Shown in pieces: positions 20,944 to 30,581 of a stretch of DNA of 64,000 nt. The notes below the pieces were generated by a model. It was not told the DNA's origin and searched no databases. It worked only from the letters and a program-made list of their open reading frames with translations. The first letter of the stretch is position 1. Each line of letters begins with the position of its first letter. Both the position numbers and the translations under genes were made by a program. Source of the DNA: Zasmidium citrigriseum (Eukaryota > Ascomycota > Dothideomycetes > Mycosphaerellales > Mycosphaerellaceae); the NCBI GenBank assembly GCA_002786025.1, contig NHNW01000014.1, positions 806,001-870,000 on the forward strand, read 5' to 3'.

Positions 20944-21795
20944 TTGTAGGAGCCTTGCTGCCCGACAATGGTTTGTGGCGACACGTTGCTCCACTCAGAT
21001 GCAGAGGCTGCGCTGGTCCAGCGGGCGTGTCAACAAACACCGTAAACAAAAAGCTCACGCGCCTTATCGCCAGTGAATGAAGGCACGGGCAGACGCCAAA
21101 GCAACAGACAATGTGCTTTTGACCTCGTCGGCGCCGGAGCACGGCTTATCAGCCTGCTTCTGGCTGTCACAACCGCACCTCTCTCGCACGCACGTGAAGA
21201 TGTACTACGCGCATCCCGGCCAGATCACCAGAGATGCTGCCAATGAGCACGAGCCAACGCGCCACACGCCAGGGAAAAACTATGGCGACACCACCAAAGC
21301 ACCCCCACTCACAATTCCCCCTACTAATAATGTTGATATCACGAGGACTGCGTGACTGCGGCGGTGAACATCAGCGCTATCCGGGCCAGATAAGTGCTGC
21401 AATTCACTGCAGCTCCTCATGCCGCCCCGTGTCATGGTGACGACGGCGACTGGTGGTACAGTGCACCTCCATGCAGCCTGCACCCCAAGGTTTAGCCTCA
21501 ACTTAAGCGACCGCCCGCTACTGCATCCATTTCGAGCATCCAATTCCAGTGCAAGAAAAAATTCGCATCCACACCTCCGACACTTGTTGCATGGAGTGGC
21601 AGACCGGCTACAGCATCCGATCACCATCAACGGCCTTCCCGGTTGCGTGAGGCGTCACGACATCCCTTCACCGCCGCCTCCTCGAACAGCTTCCTGCAAG
21701 ATCTGCATCTGCACAGAGCTGTGCAACGAGCTCTCCCAGCTCCTGAGCCCTTGCCGCTTGCAGATAGACCATCGCGACCACAAAACAGCTCAACC
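20944..21795. promoter_or_regulatory. Divergent promoter region of YVC1 and EIF1AD gene
   Basis: About 850 bases between start codons on opposite strands. It contains a CACGTG palindrome at 21191-21196, the core of bHLH sites in fungi, but function is not shown. Frames in this region are short and overlapping. No RNA gene or repeat was noticed. Confidence 0.45.
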
Positions 21796-22206
21796 ATGCC
21801 TAAACCCAAGCGCAACGTCCAAGCCGTGCAAGAAGACACCCTCACACCCCCGGACTCACTCTCCTCCGGCCAGAAAATCGCTCGCGTCAAAAATGCCGCT
21901 GGCAACAATCTGTACAACCTCGAGCTGCCCGATGGTGAGGCACTTCTTGCCGAGCTGCCTGCCAAATTTCGCTCCACCATCTGGATGAAACGCGGGTCGT
22001 ATGTACTTGTCGACACTACTTCCTTGGCCGCCCGCGACAATAAGCTCGGTGGCGAGATTGTGAATGTCGTTGGCGATGTCAAGGCTTGGATGAAAGCTCC
22101 CTTTTGGCCCAAGGAGTTTGCGGCTACCAAGTCGAGCTATCAGCAGGACTCGGATGAGGAGTCGGATGCGGGTCCGCAGATGCCACCTTCTGATGATGAG
22201 AATTGA
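21796..22206 (+). CDS. EIF1AD-like S1/IF1 domain RNA-binding protein
   Basis: Homologue of the EIF1AD family, nuclear relatives of translation factor eIF1A that take part in late small-subunit maturation in animals. Single exon of 136 residues. It begins MPKPKRNVQAVQEDTLTPPD, followed by the OB fold: GQKIARVKNAAGNNLYNLEL, GEALLAELPAKFRSTIWMKR, GSYVLVDTT. The stretch IWMKRGSYVLVD is the family hallmark. The C-terminal tail is acidic (DSDEESD...PPSDDEN), as in the family. True eIF1A differs in its N-terminus and length. The ATG at 21796 follows CAACC. The 3' end is only 52 bases from the stop codon of convergent ALG3. Confidence 0.88.
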   Translation: MPKPKRNVQAVQEDTLTPPDSLSSGQKIARVKNAAGNNLYNLELPDGEALLAELPAKFRSTIWMKRGSYVLVDTTSLAARDNKLGGEIVNVVGDVKAWMKAPFWPKEFAATKSSYQQDSDEESDAGPQMPPSDDEN

Positions 22207-22258
22207 GATGAGGCATATTTCGCCTCCGAAGCTGAAGCTTTTGTGGTCTGGAGCTATT

Positions 22259-23688
22259 TTACTCTGCATGCTTGTGTTCATGTACCCCAGACTTCCCTGC
22301 TGTCCCGTTCTCCTTTGCAGCGGTCAGGTATGGGCTTGTCCCTATCCAAACACTGCCGACGGTCATTGCCAAGCAGCCAACTACCACCATCGAGCTCGCA
22401 CTGGTACTTGGGTACACGTTCCACGCCCACTCCTGCGCCATGCATATTGCGTAGATCAAGACCGGGTGCATGCCACTTCTCCAGAGCAGGAATGGGGTTG
22501 CCCAGGCGATGTAGACGAAGAATTGGTAGTGCAGGCTCCTTGCACATAAGCAGCCGATGAGCATCGAGGTCAAGATTGCTGTCAGGATGAAGTTGGGTGT
22601 CACCTTGCGCGAGATGCGGTTCTCTTCTTCTTTCGGTGGAGGTTGGAGGAGTTTGTCGACTGCCTCTGGTACACTCCAACCCGAAGGTGCCAGCCATCTG
22701 CCAGCGCCGAAGGTGTAAAGAAGGGCTAGGTGGAGGGTAATCAGAAGAAGCGAGAATGGTCTCCCAAGGAACCTCTGCTCGCCCACAAACCGCCAATTCA
22801 CCGTCCACTTGAACATGAACGTTCGGGACAACTCAAAAGCCCTCGTAACATAGCTCCTCAGACCTCCCAGTATGAATGGATACGCCAGTAGCGTCTACTC
22901 CAACATTAGCAATCATCAACATAAAGCCCTATTCTACTCACCTGCACCTGCCCAATACTCTGCGCCTGATAAAACGCCCGATTCCTCCCCATCCCCTGCC
23001 AAAGCACCATCCCCACCGCCGGCAACGCCAACAACAAACTCATCTTCACTCCCACCCCAAACGCGTACGTCAAGGTCCCCACCGTCCAGAACCTTTTCTG
23101 CCAGCACCAGATCGCCACCCACAGAAACAGCACCGCGAAGCAGTCATTGAATAGCCGCAGAACGAAGATGGAATGCACCCGTTTGCTTAGACTCAAGAGG
23201 GGGAGGGTGTATGGCGGCACGCCGGCCTGCCGATAGGTTTGTATCACGAAGAAGAGGGTTAGCGTGTACAGAGCCGAGAAGATTATTTGAGCTGTGAGGA
23301 TGTCTTCGCCGGAGGAGGTTAGGTAGTGCAGGGCGCGGTAGATGTCTTGCGAGTCAGCTTGACGTCGATTTGGGGGTTTGAGGATTGTGACTTACAGACA
23401 TGCGCAGCGGGATAAACCAACGGTCCCGTATCACCGTGAATTTTGGCGTAGTCTCGTTCTCCCGTGAGGTAGATTTCGATTTGTTGCATGTAGGCTGTCC
23501 AGTCAATCTCTGTATCTAGCATCACATTGTCAGAATGGGTTGTCTGAATTTAAGGGGTCAAGATTACATGGGATTTGCCAGACTATGAGACCGCAGAGGA
23601 CGGCGTCGCCGAGGAGTTGGATCGGGGCTGTCCATTTCGTGTAGTGAGGGTCTGTTATTAGTTTGTTGGCGTTTTTGAGGAGGTCCAT
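22259..23688 (-). CDS. ALG3: Dol-P-Man: Man5GlcNAc2-PP-Dol alpha-1,3-mannosyltransferase
   Basis: ER enzyme that adds the first luminal, dolichol-phosphate-mannose-derived mannose to the N-glycan precursor. Four exons, in coding order 23688-23568, 23515-23396, 23345-22942 and 22894-22259, give about 426 residues; all introns are GT-AG and the frame is continuous. Landmarks are [39 protein letters not shown], the [20 protein letters not shown] segment shared by all ALG3 proteins, [20 protein letters not shown], and [19 protein letters not shown]. About ten hydrophobic segments are visible. The protein ends in a short hydrophilic tail ([15 protein letters not shown]), which could replace a KKxx-type retrieval signal. 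The donor of intron 1 (GTAATC) is weaker than the rest. Confidence 0.93.
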
Positions 23689-23906
23689 GGTGGTGGGAGG
23701 GTGAGATGTGTTGGGTGTGGAAGTGGTGGACGTGGTCGAAAGATGGAAAGCCGTTGGAGGATTTTCGGGCCGATGGGCCGGTTGGTGCCTTAGGCATGAA
23801 AGATATAATGAAGCACAGCTTCGATGATTGTGTATATGAAAGTCACGCTTCGCTAATGCAAAAGAAAGAAGAAACCACCGCCGATCTCTACAGATGATGT
23901 TTCTGT

Positions 23907-24785
23907 TCAGAAAAGCCGACCCTGAGCAGCATCTTTCACATCCCTCTCATCCACATAATCTCCCTCCAACTCAACCCTCTCCCTCGTCACCGGAGCCTCG
24001 ACCGGCACTTGCACGGAATTCGGCGGCAGCTCCACCACATCTCTCCCATCAGACTCAATCGGACTCCTCTTCTCCATACTACTAACATACCCCATCGTCG
24101 GCGCCGTAGATCCAGACCCAGGCGCAGGCGAAAACGGTTGGGCACTCATCGGCGTATCCTGCAGCAACATACCACTCTTCGATTCGTGTTGCTGTGACTT
24201 CCTCTTCCTCCGTATACACAGCCAAGTCGACAGCCCTGCGATGGCCGCGACGAGCGGGATGCCGACTCCTAGACCGACGCCGAGGCCGATTTTGAGGGTT
24301 TTGTCGGTGGGTTTGTCGCGGATGTAGAAGCGCGTGCTGTTGCTTACGCAGTTTTCGCAACTTTGGTTGTTGGTGTTGTAGAGGTAGAGCCAGAAGGGGT
24401 CGTCGCGGCTCATGTTTTTTGTGAGTTTGTGCGCGGACCAGGCGTGTTCTGTTATTGAGGGGCCGACGCCGTCTGTGTGGAGAGTTAGTGTTGGTTGATC
24501 TGAGAGGTCTAGGAGTGATGGTGGCTTACCTTCCAGTTTGTTGTATGCTGTATGGCCGAGATCATTGGGGCCTTGGAATATGTAGACGGATGTGTTCGGC
24601 CAGGTTGAGATCCAGGTGAACCTGACGTATTGTTGCGGGACAAGGTCTTTGATGTTGTCGCCTGGTTGGGCTGGTGGGTACGTGACTTGAAGAGAATTCT
24701 GTGCGGACACAACAGCACTTTGTAGAAAGATGACCAGCATCAGTGTTCGTAACAGAGTCCATAGCCTCATTCGCAACAGCTCCAT
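23907..24785 (-). CDS. Type I membrane protein, cell-surface sensor-like
   Basis: Unrecognised single-pass protein of about 273 residues. Two exons, 24785-24530 and 24472-23907. A signal peptide is clear (MELLRMRLWTLLRTLMLVIF then SAVVSAQN). The ectodomain of about 130 residues has four or more N-glycosylation sequons and a short Cys pair (SCENCVSNSTRFY). The membrane helix (LGVGLGVGIPLVAAIAGLST) is followed by a basic RRKRK stop and a long Ser/Pro/Glu cytosolic tail. This layout is shared with fungal Mid2/WSC-like surface proteins, but no named domain was seen. The intron 24473-24529 is 57 bases and stop-free, so retention would insert 19 residues. An upstream in-frame ATG at 24845 would spoil the signal peptide and is not preferred. 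Confidence 0.72.
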   Translation of the reverse strand: MELLRMRLWTLLRTLMLVIFLQSAVVSAQNSLQVTYPPAQPGDNIKDLVPQQYVRFTWISTWPNTSVYIFQGPNDLGHTAYNKLEGKPPSLLDLSDQPTLTLHTDGVGPSITEHAWSAHKLTKNMSRDDPFWLYLYNTNNQSCENCVSNSTRFYIRDKPTDKTLKIGLGVGLGVGIPLVAAIAGLSTWLCIRRKRKSQQHESKSGMLLQDTPMSAQPFSPAPGSGSTAPTMGYVSSMEKRSPIESDGRDVVELPPNSVQVPVEAPVTRERVELEGDYVDERDVKDAAQGRLF

Positions 24786-24845
24786 CTTTTGTTGGAGAAA
24801 TACGAACCGCGAAAGAGTTTCGACAGGAACAAGAAAGAGAAACAT

Positions 24846-25283
24846 GGGAGCGCCTGGACTTACAACTCAAGTATCGGATGCCATCAAACCTGCAAAGCAG
24901 TGCTGTGTGAACGGCTATCTGTTGGTTCCAGTTTTTCAGCCTCAGAGGAGTGGTTGCACGGCGTATGGCTGAGGCTTGCACAGGGCTGAAGGATTCGAAA
25001 ACTAGGGCATGGACTGTAGCGATTGGTCGTTCCCTTGCAAGAAAGCTGTACATGGCGCATGGCTTGCCCTTCAGCTTTTGGCGAAGATCACTGTCGGATT
25101 CCTTCTTCTATCAAAGTCGTCTTGGCTGCGGCTTGGATTGATATTCTTGTTGATGGCGTCACTCGGCAGTACCGACCATGTAGCGAGGATAGATCGTTGA
25201 TTGTCACGCATGAGACTCGCTTATGCCTCTTCTCTTTTGCTGCAATCACTCATGTCCTTCTCATGTCCCTACGCGGAGGCAGA
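24846..25283. other. Intergenic region upstream of membrane protein gene
   Basis: About 440 bases between the membrane-protein gene's upstream side and the 3' end of the SDR gene. Short, overlapping frames only. Presumed promoter of the membrane-protein gene. Confidence 0.4.
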
Positions 25284-26081
25284 TCAAGTAAATAACGCAC
25301 CACCGTCGACTTTGAGGATCTCCCCCGTCAAGAAAGCCGAGCGCATGCTGAAGAGATATGCCACCGCAGTCTCATCCGGTCTCCCAACTCTCTTCACCAA
25401 AGTCGACTCGCCAAACTTCTGAACAGCCGCATCGCCCATCGTGGCCAGCATCTCGGTATGAATCGCACCGGGACTGACGACATTCACCCTCACAGGAGCC
25501 ATGTCAACCGCAAGCCCTTTGGCGAGAGCCTCGATGGCTCCAGCCCAGCCGATGAAGTGAGCAACGCCGGGTATAGGCTTGTGGGAGAGGACACCGGAGG
25601 TGAGAGTGATTGAGCAGGAGGCATCGACCTGGAGGTAAGTTCCCGGACTGTTGTTGATAACTTTTGCAAAGAACAATGGACCCAGGTATCGAACGTTCCA
25701 GCCCTTGAAGTAGGTCTTTGCATCGATGGCAGAGAGTGGCGTGCCCTCGAATCCGTCGCCTGCGGTGTAGACGAGGTGGTTGATGGGGCCGCCCAGGGCT
25801 TTGATAGCCTCTTCCAGGACATGTTTGACGCTCTCCTCTAAGGTATCCTCGTCGGATAGATTGGCAGCGGTGCCAGTGACGGAATTTGCTTCGGGATAGA
25901 GGGCCTTAAACTCGGCGATCTTGGACGCAATCTTGTCCGGGTTGGAGGATGAGATATGGACGCTGCCGCCGTTCGCCAGCGCGGCTGAGACTACGGCTGC
26001 TCCAATGCCGGAAGTGCCGCCTATCACCAAAGTCCGGCTCGACTACAGAGTATTGGGATGGATCTTGACAGGGAGCGACAT
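25284..26081 (-). pseudogene. Atypical SDR with an in-frame stop after 12 codons
   Basis: Rossmann-fold short-chain dehydrogenase relative. The ATG at 26081 reads MSLPVKIHPNTL, then TAG at 26045-26043, then SSRTLVIGGTSGIGAAVVSA in the same frame to the stop at 25284, 266 codons in all. The fold is otherwise complete: GGTSGIGA cofactor loop, an NLSDEDT segment, NHLVYTAGDG, SITLTSGVLSH, VRVNVVSPGAIHTEM and a final GEILKVDGG. The classic catalytic YxxxK is replaced by FIGWA, a divergence known in some fungal SDR groups as I recall. No ATG lies between the stop and the GG-rich loop, and no intron of acceptable size removes the TAG. It is therefore a candidate young pseudogene; a sequencing error or use of an unseen upstream exon are alternatives. 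Confidence 0.6.
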
Positions 26082-27665
26082 TTTGAGGAATTTGAGAGAG
26101 GATGCGACGACGTGCAAGGAGGTCAATTGCACGCTCTTATATTCGACGCAAACTTTTCTTCGGAGCTTCCACGGATTCCTAGCACATTTATTCAGTCTCG
26201 CCAGTGGCCCACAAAGATGTTCATTCGGTGTCGTTCTCTCGACGGTGTACGTTTCCAGCTGGACATGACCGCTCAGGTCGTCTTCCAGCTTAAGTCCGTG
26301 GGGAGGATCGTAGCTCCGGCGCTAGAAATCTGTCTGATGATATCTTGATATGGTCTCCCGTACAGCTCCACCCTCTCTTGGATCACCTCGTCCGACATCT
26401 GCATCTTCTCTCTGCCGCATCATGTTACGAAGTCTCTCCACGACTCGAGCCGTGCGCTTTTTGCTGTCACAGAGATCCCGCGCTCGCGTCCGCCTTCGTC
26501 TGGATGATGGCAAATGAGTGCGTTGACAAGCAGAACCATCGCACGAAGAGTGCAAGACTGATGTAGCCCGCGGTCTTTCCACTCTCGCCACTGTCGTGGG
26601 AAACGCCTGTACTCATCAGTCAGAGTGGACTTCCGTTCGCCGTCATGGCCCGTCCGTTCTTATAAAAATCTACCAAAAGCCTGCGAACCCGATGCTCCAT
26701 GACGAATGGCACATTATCAGCTCAACATCGCTGCCAATCCCAATTATACAGCGAGGCGAATCTCTCGTGTGATAAACCATGGCTTTGGAACCAGGAAAGC
26801 CCTGATGTGGCCACGCCAGTCCGGCGCCGAAGGACGTGGTAGCCGCTCGCGGGTCTCTAATGGTTTTCGACGGTCATCAAGATCCAAAGGCTTCCTCTGA
26901 GGTAGCGCAGGTGGGCAATGGCTTCTACCCGGCATTTCTCGACTCCGCTGAGTATTCAGTTCAGGAGAGACTTGAACCGGACTTTGACGTTAGGAGCGAG
27001 TACTGGCCTCCCGGGTGACGTACGCACGCAGCCACAACAACCTTGAACGAGAGACCGATCGGTCTTACGACACTGCGCCTCCGCCTCGCGCAAGGCCTTC
27101 CGGGCATCCGCAACTGAAGAGTAACCACCGTATACGACTACCGCCGTAACGAACCATTCGCTCCCCTGACAGTGCACATCAACGAAGCTCCTTGACACTA
27201 CAGAAGATGCTACGCGAGGTGTTGTTAAGCCCACGAGGTCAGGCGGCAGTTAAGATCAATTTTACGTCTTACGTATGCACTACGCAAGCCAATACGAGCG
27301 GCTGGAGACAATATCAAGGCACACGAAGTCTACAAATAACTGGTGAGTCCGCAGATGAACGTCTGACCAAGCTTTTGGTCTGGGGGTTAGTGGAAGCTTA
27401 ACGAGTAAGCTAAATGAATGAATCTTTCCGCCATTGGACGCGTTACGAACGCGAGTGAGCTGCGGCTCCTACCGGTGTCCCTATTGGCATAGTGTGTATC
27501 AGCACCATTCGTTCTGGGTCACCATGGTGGAGGCTGAGGCTCAGGCAACTGTTGCGACTGTGGCATAAGAAGGCTGGCAGGCCCCTGTGTTGTTGTGCCT
27601 GGCATCAGCTCGTCAATCCAGACCACTTCCAATACCAAACCAACCAACTACCAACATCCAACACC
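26082..27665. other. Gene-poor stretch of about 1.6 kb
   Basis: No gene could be supported. A TATAAAA sequence lies near 26660 but no convincing reading frame follows it. A 92-codon frame on the minus strand (27234-26956) has a faintly protein-like composition but starts at GTG and shows no domain. The stretch may contain decayed sequence and, at its right end, the promoter of the Ser/Ala-rich protein gene. Confidence 0.4.
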
Positions 27666-28100
27666 ATGCGTCTCTCGGCCCTCATCGCCATCGCCATGGG
27701 CGTCCAGGCCTATGCTCAGATCACCGACGCCGCGCAGGCATCCTCAGTCGCTTCCTCCGCCTCCCGCGCAGCTGAATCTGCCACCGGCTCCGAAAAGACC
27801 AGTCTCCAAATGCTGGCCAGTTCCGCCCACGCCTACGCGACTTCTGCCAGCAAGGAAGCGACGTCTTCCGCTAGCCGAGAGGCATCCTCATCCAGCAGAG
27901 AGGCATCCTCGTCTAGCAGGGCTTCCACCTCGAGCACCGCCGCCGCCGCCAAGGCTTCTTCCTCGTCTGCAAGTGCCAGCCGATCGTCCGCAAGCGCTTC
28001 CGCGTCATCGTCGTCTCACAATGTGAGCCCAGCCACTGCTGTGCCAGTCCTCGGAGCTGGAATTGTTGGAGCTTTGGGTGTTGTTGCTGGGATGTTGTAA
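27666..28100 (+). CDS. Ser/Ala-rich secreted, probably GPI-anchored protein
   Basis: Small cell-surface protein of 144 residues. The signal peptide is MRLSALIAIAMGVQAYAQ. The mature part is almost entirely Ser, Ala and Thr, with imperfect repeats of the unit (S)REASSSS at about residues 67-90, and would be heavily O-mannosylated. The C-terminus is a hydrophobic stretch (AVPVLGAGIVGALGVVAGML) after SHNVSPAT, matching a GPI-attachment signal. It contains no cysteine, which argues against the typical effector or hydrophobin classes. The role is probably structural or adhesive at the wall. Low-complexity composition makes homology calls unsafe. Confidence 0.72.
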   Translation: MRLSALIAIAMGVQAYAQITDAAQASSVASSASRAAESATGSEKTSLQMLASSAHAYATSASKEATSSASREASSSSREASSSSRASTSSTAAAAKASSSSASASRSSASASASSSSHNVSPATAVPVLGAGIVGALGVVAGML

Positions 28101-28480
28101 GAATCGATGGGGTCAAGATACTGTATCAAGTAATTGAATATTGAATGTTATATGTACACGTAAACAAACCAATACGCCTGCGTCAACGCTCGCTCTCTGT
28201 CAATCGTCATCAGCTGATCGTCCTTACTCATTACTGTCGTCTCTGTACTTCGGCGCTATCGTGCTGCTTTCGATGGCCGTAAGATGGCAGATCCTCATTG
28301 CTGCCCGGTCTGTAACACGTCTCTCATCTTCCGCGACTCGAGTCGATATTGGCCCTTGGTTGCAAGTGCGCATGTCCGGCGGTGGAGGACCTTCTGATGC
28401 AGGTCTGTTGATACTGTCGGTATTGTGCCAGTCGCCTGGTCCTGACGTATTTTCTGATCGTCGGTGCTGTTTCTGGCTTC
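28101..28480. other. Convergent 3' intergenic region
   Basis: 380 bases between the stop codons of the Ser/Ala-rich protein gene and the DUF-type gene. No feature beyond untranslated regions is apparent. Confidence 0.4.
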
Positions 28481-28984
28481 TCAATGAGAAGATCTGACAA
28501 GAGCCATCCTGCCCTTGCGGTCCTTCTCAACTCTTACGACATTTCTTGGCGGGCTCTTCGGTCTCTCATAACGATCGCGCCCAAACAGAACAATCTCGTC
28601 TTGAGGAGCTCTTCTCACGATTCTCCTCTCTTCAACAATGTCGTATCCTGGCGGCATCGGAGCTTCCCGAATGCTCATGGCCAAATCACGCTCTGCATCT
28701 GCTTTTCGCTCCAGATTTCTTGCGCGGGCCTCTGCTTCAAGGGCCGCGATCTCAGCATTTATGTCTTCGACCCCACGTGGATCTTGTGGATGTGCCAGGA
28801 CCAGCGATCCAGCGTGTGAGCGAGGCCGGATAGAGCGTGTTTCAGCTGCGTGGATACGTTCAATCACATCGTTGGCAGTCCGATTCGCGCCGCTGTGACT
28901 GGATGACGCTTTGGAGGACGGCGGTTTGGACGAATGCTTGCTGCCGGTGTGGCTGGGAGCGACGGTCTTCACCGCGGCGGACAT
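28481..28984 (-). CDS. Fungal protein with C-terminal DUF8035-like motif
   Basis: Single exon of 167 residues; function unknown. The N-terminus is Ser/Lys-rich (KHSSKPPSSKASSSHSG). A helical segment (RTANDVIERIHAAETRSIRP) follows, then a charged coiled coil (INAEIAALEAEARARNLERK). The C-terminal 50 residues carry RRAPQDEIVLFGRDRYERP and NVVRVEKDRKGRMALVR, resembling the terminal domain of a fungal family I remember as DUF8035. The full-length family members are longer, so this could be a shortened paralogue. No introns or stop codons interrupt it. Confidence 0.55.
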   Translation of the reverse strand: MSAAVKTVAPSHTGSKHSSKPPSSKASSSHSGANRTANDVIERIHAAETRSIRPRSHAGSLVLAHPQDPRGVEDINAEIAALEAEARARNLERKADAERDLAMSIREAPMPPGYDIVEERRIVRRAPQDEIVLFGRDRYERPKSPPRNVVRVEKDRKGRMALVRSSH

Positions 28985-29545
28985 GGCTGGAATGGGAGAA
29001 TGGCTGGAGGGTGAAGGGAGAAACGGGGAGCGGAGAGAGACGATACATACTTACTGGCGAGGAAGCCCTTCACGTCATCTCTGTCTCGTGTCGACCAAAG
29101 ATCCAGGCGCGAGGTTCCAGATCCAACTTGGTGAGATCTGCGCAATGACGTTGGAGACTCGGCATCGTCATTGGACGGCGCCTTCTTCAGGGGTTCCCGG
29201 CTGTATGGACCGAGACCTTCACACACCGCAGGTCATGTTTATATCGATTTCAAAATGCCTGATGATGGTTGTCCTGATGCGGCTGCCGCAGGAAACCATA
29301 CTGACTTGCTTGGATAGTAATCCAGATCAGGCTGCCATCGGGACCGCTCCAAGGCTGACCTCTTGCTCACAATGTGTTCAACAGATTATGCTGGATCATC
29401 CCGTCAAGGCTGAATCAATAGACCGGTGACCGACACAGGCTCTTTTGTTCGACATGTCTTCTTTGTCTCGGCCTTGGATAGCTGCATGTTATCATCACGG
29501 ATTCTGCCATGGAGATTCACCCAAGCCTAATGTCGGGAACACGCA
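28985..29545. other. Intergenic region left of the MITE
   Basis: About 560 bases without a supportable gene, presumably containing the promoter of the minus-strand DUF-type gene. Confidence 0.4.
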
Positions 29546-29553
29546 CAAGTTCT

Positions 29554-29599
29554 CGAACTTGCTAAGGAGCGTCACCTGGATTTGCTAGGGAGCGTCACC
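29554..29599 (+). repeat. Left terminal inverted repeat of the MITE
   Basis: Begins CGAACTTGCTAAGGAGCGTC and ends GGAGCGTCACC. It matches the reverse complement of 29852-29897 with two differences (positions 25 and 28). Confidence 0.88.
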
Positions 29600-29851
29600 A
29601 AATTTCCATTTGATGAGGACTTTAATTGAACTTTTGTCCCCCTTCACTTTGAATAACACCTGCCTCGCCGGCGAGGCGTTGATATCCTCAATCTTTTGCG
29701 TAGTCGAAGCAAACCTGGGAGGGACCCGAGGTAGGAGGGGCCCCCCGAAGGGAGGGAGGATCTCTCGGGAGGCCCCAGGTGCAGCGGAGGGCTGGGGGGT
29801 GGGAATTCCTTATTATTAGGAATTGAAGGTGAATTGATTGAACTTGATTAA

Positions 29852-29897
29852 GGTGACGCTCCCTAGCAATTCTAGGTGACGCTCCTTAGCAAGTTCG
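29852..29897 (-). repeat. Right terminal inverted repeat of the MITE
   Basis: Reverse complement begins CGAACTTGCTAAGGAGCGTC, identical for 24 bases to the left end. It is followed directly by the second copy of the 8-base duplication. Confidence 0.88.
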
Positions 29898-30092
29898 CAA
29901 GTTCTGTGCAACAACAAACGGAGACAGGGGAAGCAGTCAATCAAGAATAGCAAACTTTGCCCACGGTCTAAAAGCCGGGCCACCCATGCTGGAAAGCGAC
30001 TACCAGCTCCTCCAAGCTCTTCTCACCTCATCCTGAAGCCACCGCATTCATCTTTCCAGCACCAACAAAGAACACATTCCGCCACCGCGAAC

Positions 30093-30581
30093 ATGGTCTA
30101 CACGATGGTCTTCTATGTCGACGGCGGATGCCGTGGGAACGGAAGCATCAACGCCATTGGAGCCGCTGCAGTTGTCGAAAAGCTCAAGTCCGGCCACACC
30201 CGAACGACCACCTGGGCGCTCGAACCGAATCGCTACCGACCCGTTACGAGCCAGAGAGCGGAAATCAGCGCCATAATTTATGCCCTAGAAGAAGCCCTGG
30301 AGAAACGGAATGAACTGGATACGTGCCCAAGACTTGACGTGACAATCTATACCGATTCCAAGTACGCCGTGAATTGCATGAACGATTGGATCTACAAGTG
30401 GTCAGGCAATGGTTGGATCAACTCGGCGGGCAATGAGGTGGCAAACAAAGATCTTATCCAGAAAGCTTCGATTTTGGATGATCGGCTGAAGGAGTTGGGG
30501 AGTGTGACTTACCAATGGATACCGCGATCTCAGAACACCGTTGCCGACGATGCGTGCAACAGCCGCCTTGACGAAATGTAA
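30093..30581 (+). CDS. Ribonuclease H-like protein
   Basis: Single-exon RNase H fold protein of 162 residues, expected to cut RNA in RNA-DNA hybrids. The catalytic acidic set is visible: Asp10 in FYVDGGCRGNG, Glu57 in SQRAEISAIIYALEEAL, Asp88 in IYTDSKYAVNC, and Asp152 in QNTVADDACN. The basic, hybrid-binding part is short, and the N-terminal hybrid-binding domain of eukaryotic RNase H1 is missing, as is any mitochondrial or nuclear signal. Stand-alone RNase H domains of this size are often expanded in filamentous fungi and may derive from retroelements. Here it is intact, and a MITE lies just upstream, whose end is 196 bases from the start codon. Confidence 0.85.
   Translation: MVYTMVFYVDGGCRGNGSINAIGAAAVVEKLKSGHTRTTTWALEPNRYRPVTSQRAEISAIIYALEEALEKRNELDTCPRLDVTIYTDSKYAVNCMNDWIYKWSGNGWINSAGNEVANKDLIQKASILDDRLKELGSVTYQWIPRSQNTVADDACNSRLDEM

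Larger units (their letters stand above)
29546..29905. mobile_element. MITE-like element with 8-bp target duplication
   Basis: A 344-base non-coding unit (29554-29897) flanked by the direct repeat CAAGTTCT at 29546-29553 and 29898-29905. Its ends are inverted repeats of about 46 bases differing at two positions. Each end itself contains two near-identical copies of a GCTARGGAGCGTCACC unit. The interior has G-rich and palindromic stretches such as CCTCGCCGGCGAGG near 29665. No transposase fragment fits in it. An 8-base duplication is what hAT-superfamily elements leave, so a non-autonomous hAT-type MITE is the best guess. It sits about 190 bases upstream of the RNase H gene. Confidence 0.85.

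Noticed and set aside
26956..27234. 92-codon minus-strand frame, briefly suspected as a retroelement endonuclease remnant
   Set aside because: It starts at GTG, and the resemblance is too weak to name a family; no repeat ends or partner domains nearby.
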